Made by a program: the position numbers and the translations under genes
The notes under the pieces: model-generated
Told to the model about the DNA's origin: nothing
What the model saw: only the letters and a program-made list of their open reading frames with translations
Database searches by the model: none
Part shown: one piece after another, positions 33,426-41,925 of the stretch
How positions within the stretch are numbered: the stretch's first letter is position 1
How the letters are laid out: every line of letters starts with the position of its first letter
Origin: Nocardioides agri
Lineage (GTDB): Bacteria; Actinomycetota; Actinomycetes; Propionibacteriales; Nocardioidaceae
Direction: 5' to 3'
NCBI RefSeq assembly: GCF_013778305.1
Contig: NZ_JACEIC010000002.1
Span: 3,373,669 to 3,437,668, forward strand
DNA length: 64,000 bases

Positions 33426-33845
33426 TCAGCGCAGCGCGCCGTAGGCGTGGGTGGGGGAGATGCGCACCACCACCCGCCGGTCGCGGACCATGGCGGCGCG
33501 GTAGTCGTCCCAGTCGTCGTGCTCGCCGCCGAGCGAGCGGTAGAGCGCGACGAGCTCCTCCGTGGTGGCGTCGTGCGGGTCGGCGGCGACCTCGGAGAGG
33601 GTCACATCGCCCTCGACGACGGCGTAGCTCCAGAAGCTCTCACCGTCGACCAGCACCGCCGCCCACGGCGTACGGCGGAGGTTGGCGTACTTCGCGCGGT
33701 CCGCGGTGGTCGACACCCGCAGCAGCCCGTCGTCGCCGACGCCGACGAGCACGTTGGACAGCTGTGGTCGTCCGTCCTGGCGCAGCGTGGTCAGCACGGC
33801 GTGTGAGTTGGCGCGGACGGCGGCGACGGCCTGCTCGATCTCCAT
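33426..33845 (-). CDS. PPOX-class F420-dependent oxidoreductase
   Basis: A 139-residue split-barrel flavin/deazaflavin protein: HAVLTTLRQDGRPQLSNVLVGVGDDGLLRVSTTADRAKYANLRRTPWAAVLV, with the phosphate-contact RAKYANLRR segment of actinobacterial F420-binding members. VVVRISPTHAYGAL closes the barrel. It probably reduces a small substrate with F420H2; no substrate can be given. It is downstream of the FAD-Rieske gene on the same strand, 16 bases apart. Confidence 0.85.
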   Translation of the reverse strand: MEIEQAVAAVRANSHAVLTTLRQDGRPQLSNVLVGVGDDGLLRVSTTADRAKYANLRRTPWAAVLVDGESFWSYAVVEGDVTLSEVAADPHDATTEELVALYRSLGGEHDDWDDYRAAMVRDRRVVVRISPTHAYGALR

Positions 33846-33861
33846 GGGTCCAGCATGCCCC

Positions 33862-35286
33862 TCAGCGGCGCCGCCGCAGCCCGCACGTCGCCGGCCCCTC
33901 GAGGACGCTGCCGTCCGGAGAGAAGCGGGATCCGTGGAGAGGGCAGTCCCAGCTCTCCTCGGCGTCGTTCCACCGCACGATGCCGCCCAGGTGGGTGCAC
34001 ACGGTCGACACCTCGCCGGCTCCCTCGTCGTGGCCCGGGTTGAGGTGGCGCAGCCAGCCGCCCACCATCTCGACGCCGACCTCGGCGTTCGCCTTGACGG
34101 CGCCGGGCAGGCCGGCGAGCTCGTGGGCGCGCCACGGGTCGTACGCCGTCGCCCAGGCCTGGTGGTCGCCGAGCACCCGGCCGGCGATCGCGAGCGCCGC
34201 GGCCACGCCGTTGGTCAGGCCCCACTTGGAGTAGCCCCCCGCGACCTGGAGGTGCTCGACGCCCGGCAGCACCGGCCCGACGTACGGCAGGGCGCTGGCG
34301 CTCATGTAGTCCTGCGCCGACCAGGCGTGGGTCTCGACGGCGTACGGGAAGTGCTCGTGCGTCCAGGACCGCAGCGCCTCGAGGTGCCCGGTCTCGGAGG
34401 TGGCCGAGCCGGTGCGGTGGCCGTCGCCGCCGACCAGCAGCAGGCTCGTGCCGTCGGGATCGACCACGTCGCGCAGCGACCGGGTCGGTCCGTTGGCGGA
34501 GAGGTACATCCCGTCGACGGCGGGCGTCTCGGTGCGGAACGCGATCGAGTAGGAGCGCGCCGGCGTCGCGCGGGCGAAGAAGCCGCCGCGGTCGAGGATC
34601 GGCATGTTCGTGGCGACGACCACGAGCCCGGCCGACGCGGTGCCGTGCTCGGTCACCACGAGCGTGGGCTCGCGGCCGTGCACCTTCTGCACGCGGGCGC
34701 CCTCGACGATCGTGGCGCCGTGGGCCCGCGCGTCCTCGGCGAGCGCCGCGACGAGCGCGACGGGGTCGACCTGGCGCTGGTCGGGCAGGCAGACCGCGCC
34801 CCGGGTCTCGAAGGGGAGTGGCGGTCGGTCGACCCAATGGGCGCCCTCGATGCCGGCCGCCTCGAGCGCGTCGAGCTCGGTGCGGGCGGACGACTCGCCG
34901 CCGGCCGTGGTCGCATAGGTGTACGCCGGCCGCGCGTCGCACTCGACGCCGTGCTGGGTGCAGAACCGGTCCAGCCAGGCCAGCCCCTCGCGGTTGGCCT
35001 CGGCGTACTGCCGCAGGACCTGGTGCGAGTGCTTGCGGGCGACGCCGGACAGGTGGGTGCCCTGCAGCAGGCTGGCCTTCGCCGTGCTGCCGCCGGTGGT
35101 GCCGGCGCCGACGTGGCGGGCCTCGACGACCAGCACCGACCGTCCGGCGCGGGCGAAGAGGCCCGCGGTCGTCAGGCCGGTCAGACCGCCGCCCACCACG
35201 ACGACGTCCCACTCGCCGGTGACGTCGGTCGGGGGCTGCGGGGTCGGTGTCGTGCTGCGGTCCCACCAGAGAGATCGGAGTGCCAT
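33862..35286 (-). CDS. FAD-dependent oxidoreductase with C-terminal Rieske domain
   Basis: A 474-residue DAO-type flavoprotein with a Rieske [2Fe-2S] tail. The FAD Rossmann motif is VVVVGGGLTGLTTAG (GGGLTG at 32-37), the FAD loop is VVEARHVGAGTTGGSTAK and the C-terminal FAD contact is VAGGYSKWGLTNG. The Rieske ligands are Cys430-x-His432 (CTHLGG) and Cys448-x2-His451 (CPLHGS). The cluster could pass electrons from the flavin to an external acceptor. It probably oxidises an amine or glycine-type substrate. It may be co-transcribed with the triplet-serine protein 36 bases upstream. Confidence 0.92.
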   Translation of the reverse strand: MALRSLWWDRSTTPTPQPPTDVTGEWDVVVVGGGLTGLTTAGLFARAGRSVLVVEARHVGAGTTGGSTAKASLLQGTHLSGVARKHSHQVLRQYAEANREGLAWLDRFCTQHGVECDARPAYTYATTAGGESSARTELDALEAAGIEGAHWVDRPPLPFETRGAVCLPDQRQVDPVALVAALAEDARAHGATIVEGARVQKVHGREPTLVVTEHGTASAGLVVVATNMPILDRGGFFARATPARSYSIAFRTETPAVDGMYLSANGPTRSLRDVVDPDGTSLLLVGGDGHRTGSATSETGHLEALRSWTHEHFPYAVETHAWSAQDYMSASALPYVGPVLPGVEHLQVAGGYSKWGLTNGVAAALAIAGRVLGDHQAWATAYDPWRAHELAGLPGAVKANAEVGVEMVGGWLRHLNPGHDEGAGEVSTVCTHLGGIVRWNDAEESWDCPLHGSRFSPDGSVLEGPATCGLRRRR

Positions 35287-35322
35287 GCGCGTCCGGTGCC
35301 CGGGCGCGCGGCAGTCATGCCG

Positions 35323-35679
35323 TCAGCGTCGGCGCAGCACCCGGTACGCCGTGCCTGCGGCGACCAGCGCCGCCAGCGTGATGCCCGGCCCGAGGAGGGT
35401 CGCGACATCGCCGGTGTCGCGGTGCCGACCCCGGGAGCGCTGGCTCTGGCTGGAGAGGATCGAGCGCTGCGACTGGTGGGAGAGCACCGAGCCGTCGCTC
35501 TGGTGGGAGAGCAGCGAGAGCCGGCTCATCGACGAGCCCACCGAGAGCAGGGAGGCGAAGCTTCCCACGCTGCCGAGCGACGCGACCGAGCCGACCGACC
35601 CGATGCTGAGGACCGAGGAGTCCGACCACAGCGACAGCACGCTGTTGCGCGACCCGAAGGACAGGAGGTTCGACGGCAC
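35323..35679 (-). CDS. Xaa-Xaa-Ser triplet-repeat protein with C-terminal membrane helix
   Basis: A 118-residue protein. From residue 7 to 82 every third residue is serine (26 consecutive triplets), with a superimposed six-residue rhythm such as VLS-IGS, VGS-VAS, LGS-VGS. Hydrophobic residues and Gly dominate the first two-thirds; later triplets become polar (HQS, DGS, QRS). A basic spacer (RGRHR) then leads to one membrane helix (LGPGITLAALVAAGTAY) and an RRR end. It has no signal peptide. The regularity suggests a solenoid or triple-helix-like fold. I know similar repeat proteins only as uncharacterised actinobacterial proteins. GTG start at 35679. Confidence 0.8.
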   Translation of the reverse strand: MPSNLLSFGSRNSVLSLWSDSSVLSIGSVGSVASLGSVGSFASLLSVGSSMSRLSLLSHQSDGSVLSHQSQRSILSSQSQRSRGRHRDTGDVATLLGPGITLAALVAAGTAYRVLRRR

Positions 35680-35717
35680 CTGCCGAGCGTAGGGCTCCCG
35701 AGGCCGCCGGAGAACGC

Positions 35718-35749
35718 CAGAGGCCCTCTCCCGGAGGAGAGGGCCTCTG
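35718..35749. terminator. 14-bp stem terminator after tRNA-Lys
   Basis: CAGAGGCCCTCTCC (35718-35731) pairs perfectly with GGAGAGGGCCTCTG (35736-35749) around loop CGGA. It lies 6 bases beyond the tRNA-Lys 3' end, and upstream of the triplet-serine gene on the same strand. Confidence 0.8.
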
Positions 35750-35754
35750 TCTGG

Positions 35755-35827
<73 letters not shown>

Positions 35828-35913
35828 TCCGCTTCGCGTCACCCCGAAGCGACGTGAACTCTACCAGCGGGAGTCCGCCGGTAAAAATCGAGGGCCTCGT
35901 CCGGTCCCGAACC

Positions 35914-37485
35914 TCAGATCGAGCCCAGCACGGCCTGGGCCGCCGAGTGCCCACCGAGGCCCGAGACGGCCCCGCCGCGCCGCGATCCCGAGCCGCAGAC
36001 CAGGACCGAGGCGATGTCGCTCTGCACGCCCCACTGCTGGGCGGGGGTGTCGAGGCGGGCGCGGTTGGGCGCCCACGGCCACTCCAGGTCGCCGTGGAAG
36101 ATGTGCCCGCCGGGCATCGCGAGATCCCTCTCGATCTCCTGGGGGATCTTCGCCTCCAGGCACGGCCGGCCGTCGGCGTCGTGGGCCAGGCAGGACTCGA
36201 TCGGGTCGACGAGGTGCTCGTCGAGCGAGGCCAGCGCCCGTTCGACGGCGAGCCGCTTCGCGCCCTCGGGGTCGGCGTCGAAAAGGGCCGCGGGCGTGTG
36301 CAGGCCGAAGTAGGTGAGGGTGTGGGTGCCCGCTGCGGCGTCCCCGAGGATCGAGGGGTCGGAGAGCGAGTGGCAGTAGATCTCGCCCGGCATCGTGGAC
36401 GGGACCCGGCCCGCCGCGGCGTCGGCGTACGCCGCCTCGAGCTGGGAGTAGTCCTCGGCCAGGTGGAGGGTGCCGGCGAAGGCCACCTCCGGGTCGACGC
36501 CGGACCGCAGCCGCGGCAGCCGGTCGAGCAGCATGTTGATCTTGAGCTGGGCGCCCTGCGGCTTCGTCTCCGGCTCCTCGGGGCCGCCGAGGAGGATCCG
36601 GAGCACCCAGGGGGCGACGTTGGCGAGCACGTGGCGGGCGCGCACGGTGTGGGAGCGCATGCCGTCGTGCCAGGTGACCTCGGCGCCGTCGTCGTCGGCG
36701 TCGATGCGGCTCACGCCGGCCGACGTGACGATCTCGGCCCCGGCCTCGGTGGCGGCGCGAGCGAGGGCATCGGTGACCGCGCCCATCCCGCCGATCGGCA
36801 CCCGCCACTCGCCCGTGCCGTTGCCGACGAGGTGGTAGAGGAAGCAGCGGTTCTGGACGAGCGACTCGTCGTTGAGCGACGCGAACGTGCCGATCAGCGC
36901 GTCGGTGGCGACCACGCCACGCACCGTGTCGTCGGCGAAGCGGCGCTCGATCGCCTCGCCGAGCGGACGCTCGACCAGGTCCCGCCAGACCTCCGCGGAC
37001 ACCTGGTCGCGGATCTCGCGCTCGGCCGGCAGCGGTTGCAGCAGGGTCGGCGCGACCACGCGGGCGAGGTCGCCGACCACGGCGTAGAAGCGCTCCCAGG
37101 CGGCGTGCTCGTCGGGGCCTCCGGTGAGCGTGCGGAACGACTTCTCCGTCTGCTCGCCCGCCGTGCGCTCGACCAGCAGCCCGCCGGGCATGCCGTCGCG
37201 CAGCGTGGGCGTGTACGACGAGACCGACCGCGACGCGAGCCGCACGTCGAGGTCGAGGTCGGCCATGAGCTGCTCGGGCATCAGCGAGACGAGGTAGGAG
37301 TAGCGCGAGAGGCGTGCGGGATGGCCGGGGAAGGCCTGGCCGGAGACCGCGGCCCCGCCGACGTGGTCGAGCCGCTCGAGGACCACCACGGAGAGGCCGG
37401 CGCGAGCCAGCAGGGCCGCGGCGACCAGTCCGTTGTGCCCGCCTCCGACGACCACGACGTCGTGGTCCCTGCGCTCCGTGGTCAT
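35914..37485 (-). CDS. phytoene desaturase-like NAD(P)/FAD oxidoreductase
   Basis: A 523-residue flavoprotein. The N-terminal dinucleotide-binding motif is HDVVVVGGGHNGLVAAALLARAGLSVVVLERLDHVGGAA, and the C-terminal motif is IASVLVCGSGSRRGGAVSGLGGHSAAQAVL. The architecture matches the CrtI/PYROXD2-like family of about 520 residues. No carotenoid genes are nearby, so carotenoid desaturation is not supported; the role is unknown. It is divergent from the histidine kinase and ends before tRNA-Lys. Confidence 0.88.
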   Translation of the reverse strand: MTTERRDHDVVVVGGGHNGLVAAALLARAGLSVVVLERLDHVGGAAVSGQAFPGHPARLSRYSYLVSLMPEQLMADLDLDVRLASRSVSSYTPTLRDGMPGGLLVERTAGEQTEKSFRTLTGGPDEHAAWERFYAVVGDLARVVAPTLLQPLPAEREIRDQVSAEVWRDLVERPLGEAIERRFADDTVRGVVATDALIGTFASLNDESLVQNRCFLYHLVGNGTGEWRVPIGGMGAVTDALARAATEAGAEIVTSAGVSRIDADDDGAEVTWHDGMRSHTVRARHVLANVAPWVLRILLGGPEEPETKPQGAQLKINMLLDRLPRLRSGVDPEVAFAGTLHLAEDYSQLEAAYADAAAGRVPSTMPGEIYCHSLSDPSILGDAAAGTHTLTYFGLHTPAALFDADPEGAKRLAVERALASLDEHLVDPIESCLAHDADGRPCLEAKIPQEIERDLAMPGGHIFHGDLEWPWAPNRARLDTPAQQWGVQSDIASVLVCGSGSRRGGAVSGLGGHSAAQAVLGSI

Positions 37486-37567
37486 CTGCTCAACCTAGGC
37501 CATCGGTGTGTCCGGGCTCGGCAGGTCGTGCCCCACAGCGCGCTCGGGGGCGCGAAGATGGGGCGAC

Positions 37568-39616
37568 GTGTTGGCGGCGGAAGGGTGGGAGGCCGTGAGA
37601 GGGCGTATCGGTGAGTCGTGGATGCCGGCCGCCGGTCTCCTGGCTGCCGCGGCGGTCTTCGGTGCGCTGGCCGTCTACGGCTCGCCCGAGGGCGGCTACG
37701 CCATCGGGATCTGGCCGGTGGCGCTGGCCCTGGCACCCCTGCTCGTCACGACCCGACCGCCGACGCCGGTCGTGCTGGTGCTGGTCGGGCTGATCGCGTT
37801 CGGCACGATCTGGACCGACCGGCCCGCCGACGTGGCGCTCGGGCTGGCGCTCGGCATCGTCGTCGAGACCTGGGTGGTCTTCCACATCCTGACCGGCGGC
37901 GTACGACGTCGTCCGGACCTCTACTCCGTCGCCGAGTTGGCCCGCTACATCGTCGCCTCGACGGTCGGCTTCCTCGTGATCGGTGCGGTGGCCCTGCTGA
38001 CCAGCTTGGTCACCGGATGGGGCACGCCGTGGCTGTTCGCCCTCGCCGTCGGCTGCTCCAGCCTGGCCTCGCAGCTGGCCGTCACGCCGTTCTTCTGCCG
38101 GCTCCGCCCGCACACCGGCGTGGCGCCGGCGTACGAACGCGCCTCCCAGTGGCTCCTGCTCATCACCCTGACCCCGATCATCTTCCTGCTCGACGACTTC
38201 CCGGCGATGGTCTTCATGCTGCTGCCGGTGCTGGCCTGGGGCGCGCTGCGCAGCGGCGCCTACGAGGCCATCGCCCAGCTCTTCCTCACCCTCGGGATCG
38301 CGATCGCGCTGACCACCCGCGGCAACGGCCCGTTCGCGCACGTGGACGCGCGCTACGGGCTGCCGGTCGACGTGCAGAACATCCTGCTCTCGGTGTTCAT
38401 CATCGACTGCGCGCTGGTCGTCGTGCCCTTCGTGCTCAGCGTCGGCGACCAGCTCGAGTACGCGCGCCAGGTCGCCGCCGAGCGCGACCGGGTGCAGAGC
38501 ATCGTCAACGGCACCACCGGTGTCGCGATCATCGGCTCGGACCCCGACGCCCGGATCACGCTCTTCAACCCCGGCGCCGAGCGCCTGCTCGGCTACGCGG
38601 CCGAGGAGGTGCTCGGGCGGGACTCGCGGATGCTGCACAGTCCGGACGGCATCGCCGAGAAGGCGGCGGAGCTCGGCGTCGACAACGACTTCCGCGCGGT
38701 CGCCGGCTCGCTGATCGGCCGCGGGCCGAGCGACATGAAGTTCGTCCGCAAGGACGGCGAGGAGCGCAGCCACTCCATGTCGCTCAACCGGATCACCGAC
38801 GACCGTGGCGCCGTCATCGGCTACGTGAGCACCTCCGAGGACATCACCGAGCGGGTGGAGGCGGAGAACCGGCTGGTCGAGTCGCTCGAGGCCGAGCGCC
38901 AGGCCGTCGAGCGCCTGCGAGAGATCGACCGCGCCAAGGACGCGTTCGTGTCGAGCGTCAGCCACGAGCTGCGGACGCCGATCACCAGCATCCTCGGGTA
39001 CGTCGAGATGCTCGAGGACGGCGCGTACGGCGGCCTGGCCCCCGAGCAGCTCGACGCGGTGCACCGGGTGGCGACCAACAGCACCCGCCTGCTGTCGCTG
39101 ATCGACGACCTCCTCACCCTCTCCCGCATCCAGGACGGCGGGCTCGGCATGATCGCCCGCCTCATCGACCTGCGCGAGGTGGTCGAGGACGGGTGCGCGG
39201 TGGTGGCGCCGGCGCTGGAGCGAGGCGGGGTCGTCCTCGACGTCGACCTGCCCGGCGAGGCGGTGCCCTTCCTCGGCGACCGCGACATGCTCGAGCGGGT
39301 GGTGATCAACCTGGCCGGCAACGCCGTGAAGTTCACCCCCGATGGCGGCCGGGTCGACGTCTCCCTCGCGACGGAGGGGCCTGACGTCGTGCTGACCGTG
39401 GCCGACACCGGCATCGGCATCCCTGCCCACGAGCAGGAGCTGCTGTTCAGCCGCTTCTTCCGGTCCTCGCTCGCCCAGGAGCGGGCGATCCCGGGCAGCG
39501 GGCTCGGTCTCTCGATCGCGCTCGCGATCGTGGAGCAGCACGGCGGCCGCGTCGACCTCGAGTCCGAGCCCGGGGTCGGCACGACGTTCCGGGTGCGGCT
39601 GCCCGCGACCGCCTGA
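37568..39616 (+). CDS. membrane-bound PAS-containing sensor histidine kinase
   Basis: A 682-residue protein. The N-terminal eight or so membrane helices (about residues 20-290) resemble a MASE1-type sensor. Next come a PAS domain (RDRVQSIVNGTTGVAIIGSDPDARITLFNPGAERLLGYAAEEVLGRD), a HisKA domain with phospho-His466 (FVSSVSHELRTPITSILGYVEML) and a HATPase domain (VVINLAGNAVKFTPDGG; VADTGIGIPAHEQELLFSRFFRSS; GSGLGLSIALAIVEQHGG). No response regulator is adjacent. The GTG start at 37568 is chosen because it precedes the first membrane segment. Its 3' end is followed at once by a dispersed hairpin. Confidence 0.9.
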   Translation: MLAAEGWEAVRGRIGESWMPAAGLLAAAAVFGALAVYGSPEGGYAIGIWPVALALAPLLVTTRPPTPVVLVLVGLIAFGTIWTDRPADVALGLALGIVVETWVVFHILTGGVRRRPDLYSVAELARYIVASTVGFLVIGAVALLTSLVTGWGTPWLFALAVGCSSLASQLAVTPFFCRLRPHTGVAPAYERASQWLLLITLTPIIFLLDDFPAMVFMLLPVLAWGALRSGAYEAIAQLFLTLGIAIALTTRGNGPFAHVDARYGLPVDVQNILLSVFIIDCALVVVPFVLSVGDQLEYARQVAAERDRVQSIVNGTTGVAIIGSDPDARITLFNPGAERLLGYAAEEVLGRDSRMLHSPDGIAEKAAELGVDNDFRAVAGSLIGRGPSDMKFVRKDGEERSHSMSLNRITDDRGAVIGYVSTSEDITERVEAENRLVESLEAERQAVERLREIDRAKDAFVSSVSHELRTPITSILGYVEMLEDGAYGGLAPEQLDAVHRVATNSTRLLSLIDDLLTLSRIQDGGLGMIARLIDLREVVEDGCAVVAPALERGGVVLDVDLPGEAVPFLGDRDMLERVVINLAGNAVKFTPDGGRVDVSLATEGPDVVLTVADTGIGIPAHEQELLFSRFFRSSLAQERAIPGSGLGLSIALAIVEQHGGRVDLESEPGVGTTFRVRLPATA

Positions 39617-39620
39617 TTGC

Positions 39621-39680
39621 CGTCGCACCTGACCGCACGGTCGCCGATCGGCCCGAATGGCGACGCTCAGGTCAGGTGCG
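39621..39680. repeat. long hairpin (copy 2 of the dispersed pair)
   Basis: CGTCGCACCTGACC (39621-39634) and CGACGCTCAGGTCAGGTGCG (39661-39680) are identical to the arms at 10691-10704 and 10731-10750. The interior differs (CGGTCGCC...GGCGACG here versus GCGTCGTC...GACGACGC there) yet remains largely self-complementary. It again lies between convergent genes and overlaps the last bases of the MarR-GNAT gene. Confidence 0.8.
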
Positions 39681-40535
39681 CGGGGCGGACAGCCGCTTCT
39701 CGAACCAGGCCTCGGCGTACGGGTTGTCGTTGTAGCGCTCGACGGGGGAGTAGCCGGCGCGCTCGTACATCGCGATCGCCTCGGTGAGCGTGCCGTTGGT
39801 GTCGAGCACGACCCGGTCGTGGCCGAGCCGGACGGCAAGGGCCTCGAGCTCGCGCAGCATCCGGGAGCGCAGGCCCGCGCCGCGCCACTCCTCGTGCACC
39901 CACATCCGCTTGATCTCGCCGCCCCCGTCGCCCAGGTCGCGGACCCCGCCGTACGCCACCGGCCCGCCGTCGCTGGTCGCGAGCAGGAACGTGCCCTCGT
40001 GGTCGGGCTCGCCGGGGTCGAAGCCGGCCGGGAACCGCCGGTCGAGCTCGGCGAAGTAGCGCCCGGCCGCATCGACGGCCGCCGGGTCGGCCGGCGCGAC
40101 CTCGCGCAGCGAGACCGTGGCCGCGCGCACCAGGAGGTCGGCGGTGGCGAGCGCCTCGGTGAGCCGGGCGCGCTGCCGCTCGGTGAGCGGGGCGACGAGC
40201 CGCTGGGCGAGCTCCTCGGACCGGTCGTCGAGCTCGCGCCACGCCGTCCGCCCGGCCGGGGTGAGCGCGGCGACGCGCCGACGGCGGTCGGCCGGGTCGG
40301 CCTCGACGCGCACCAGCCCGTCGTCCTCGAGCCGGCGCAGCAGCCGGGTCAGGTAGCCCGAGTCGAGGTCGAGCCGCTCGCGGAGCTCGCGCACACCCGA
40401 GCCGGAGGGACCGATCTCGAAGAGCAGCCGGGAGACGCCGAGCGGGCGTCCGGTGCCCAGGAAGGACTCCTCCAGCACGCCGATGCGCTGGGTGTAGGTC
40501 CGGTTGAAGCGGCGGAGCGTGGCGGTCGCGACCAT
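39672..40535 (-). CDS. MarR-GNAT fusion protein
   Basis: A 287-residue two-domain protein. Residues 1-145 form a MarR winged helix (GVSRLLFEIGPSGSGVRELRERLDLDSGYLTRLLRRLEDDGLVRVEADPADRRRRVAALTPAGR). Residues 150-283 form a GNAT acetyltransferase (GGEIKRMWVHEEWRGAGLRSRMLRELEALAVRLGHDRVVLDTNGTLTEAIAMYERAGY, with the R-x-x-G-x-G/A acetyl-CoA loop as EEWRGAGL). A dyad covering the start codon suggests autoregulation. It could couple acetyl-CoA or substrate sensing to transcription. Confidence 0.93.
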   Translation of the reverse strand: MVATATLRRFNRTYTQRIGVLEESFLGTGRPLGVSRLLFEIGPSGSGVRELRERLDLDSGYLTRLLRRLEDDGLVRVEADPADRRRRVAALTPAGRTAWRELDDRSEELAQRLVAPLTERQRARLTEALATADLLVRAATVSLREVAPADPAAVDAAGRYFAELDRRFPAGFDPGEPDHEGTFLLATSDGGPVAYGGVRDLGDGGGEIKRMWVHEEWRGAGLRSRMLRELEALAVRLGHDRVVLDTNGTLTEAIAMYERAGYSPVERYNDNPYAEAWFEKRLSAPRT

Positions 40536-40556
40536 TCTCTGACCATAGTCAGAGAA
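40535..40556. promoter_or_regulatory. palindrome at the MarR-GNAT start codon, probable operator
   Basis: TTCTCTGAC (40535-40543) and GTCAGAGAA (40548-40556) form a perfect 9-base dyad around CATA. It begins at the first base of the start codon (40535) and extends upstream. Binding by the encoded MarR domain would block transcription initiation; this is inferred. Confidence 0.65.
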
Positions 40557-40572
40557 CAGTGCCGACGGAAGG

Positions 40573-41925
40573 TCAGCGGCCGGCGTACCGCTGGAGGAAG
40601 AGCGCGGCGGCGGTGGCCAGCCGCTCGATCTCGCCGGGGTCCACGCTCTCGTTGGGGGCGTGGATCAGCGCGAGCGGTTCCTCGACCCCGAGCAGCATGA
40701 TCTCCGCCCCGGGGTAGGTCCCGGCGAAGACGTTGCAGAGCGGGATCGAGCCGCCCTGGCCGAGCAGCACCGGGTCGCGTCCGTAGGCGTCGGCCATCGC
40801 CGCGAGCATCGAGGTGTACGCCGGCCCGCCGGTGTCGGCGCTGAACGGCGAGCCGGTGGCCTCGATCTCGACGGAGACCGACACGCCCCACGGGGCCGCG
40901 CCCGTCAGGTGCGAGGTCAGCGCCGCCTGCGCCTCCTCGGGGGTGGTGCCGGGCGGGATGCGCAGGTTCATCCGCGCGCTGGCCCGCGGCACGATCGCCG
41001 CCGACGAGCCCACCACCGGCGGGCAGTCGATGCCGAGGATCGTGAGCGCCGGGCGCGCCCACAGCATGTCCGAGACGGTGCCCGAGCCCAGCAGCGCCTC
41101 GCCCTCGGCGATGCTGGCGTCGGCGCGGAACGTCTCCGGGTCGTACGGCGCACCGCTCCAGGTCTGGCTGTGGTCGAGGCCGCGGACCGTCGTGTTCCCG
41201 TCCGCGTCGCGCAGGGACGCGAGGATCGCCACCAGGGCGGCGAGGGCGTCCGGGGTCGGACCACCGAACATGCCCGAGTGCAGCTCGCCGGGCAGCGCCT
41301 CCACGTGGACGACGACGTTGACCATGCCCCGCAGGCTGACCGTCAGCGCCGGCTGGCCGACCGCGGCGTTGCCGGTGTCGCACACCAGGATCGCGTCGGC
41401 GCGCAGCAGGTCGGGGTGCCGGGGCACGAAGTCCTCGAGGCCTCCGGTGCCCTGCTCCTCGGAGCCCTCCACGACGAGCCGGAGGTTGACCGGCACGTCG
41501 TCGCCGAGCGCCCGGAGGGCGGTGAGCAGCATCAGCAGGTTGCCCTTGCAGTCCGCCGCGCCGCGGCCGAACCAGCGCCCGTCGACCTCGGTGAGCTCGA
41601 AGGGCGGGGTGCGCCACGCGTCGTCGTCCAGCGGCGGCTGGACGTCGTAGTGCGCGTAGAGCAGCACGGTCGGGGCGTCGGGGTCGGGCCCGGGCCGCGA
41701 GCCGACGACGGCCATGCTGCCGTCGGCGGTCTCGTGCTGGGCGAGGTCGCCGAAGCCGACCTCGGCGAAGGCGTCCACGACCCACTGGGCGGCGCGGGCG
41801 CACTCCTCGGGCGGGAACTGCCGGGGGTCCGCGACGGACGGGATCGCGACCAGCTCGGTGAGCTCGGTGCGGACCCTCGGCATCAGGGCGGCGACCCGCT
41901 CGCGGAGCTGCTCGAGATCGGTCAT
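40573..41925 (-). CDS. M20 family dipeptidase/carboxypeptidase
   Basis: A 450-residue zinc peptidase: VLLYAHYDVQPP (first His with downstream Asp), GRGAADCKGNLLMLLTALRAL (bridging Asp), VEGSEEQGTGGLEDFV (catalytic Glu pair) and a dimerisation domain with GELHSGMFGG. It is close to the CNDP-like dipeptidases. It is the last gene of a five-gene leftward operon with an APC permease and an M24 peptidase, consistent with hydrolysis of imported dipeptides. The start codon overlaps the upstream stop (TGATG). Confidence 0.92.
   Translation of the reverse strand: MTDLEQLRERVAALMPRVRTELTELVAIPSVADPRQFPPEECARAAQWVVDAFAEVGFGDLAQHETADGSMAVVGSRPGPDPDAPTVLLYAHYDVQPPLDDDAWRTPPFELTEVDGRWFGRGAADCKGNLLMLLTALRALGDDVPVNLRLVVEGSEEQGTGGLEDFVPRHPDLLRADAILVCDTGNAAVGQPALTVSLRGMVNVVVHVEALPGELHSGMFGGPTPDALAALVAILASLRDADGNTTVRGLDHSQTWSGAPYDPETFRADASIAEGEALLGSGTVSDMLWARPALTILGIDCPPVVGSSAAIVPRASARMNLRIPPGTTPEEAQAALTSHLTGAAPWGVSVSVEIEATGSPFSADTGGPAYTSMLAAMADAYGRDPVLLGQGGSIPLCNVFAGTYPGAEIMLLGVEEPLALIHAPNESVDPGEIERLATAAALFLQRYAGR

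Noticed and set aside
39621..39680. Insertion sequence end
   Set aside because: No transposase gene or target duplication accompanies the inverted repeat. It is better viewed as a terminator-like dispersed hairpin.
37490..40072. Long minus-strand open frame antisense to the histidine kinase
   Set aside because: The plus strand encodes a complete kinase with all motifs. The antisense product has charged low-complexity sequence and no domain.
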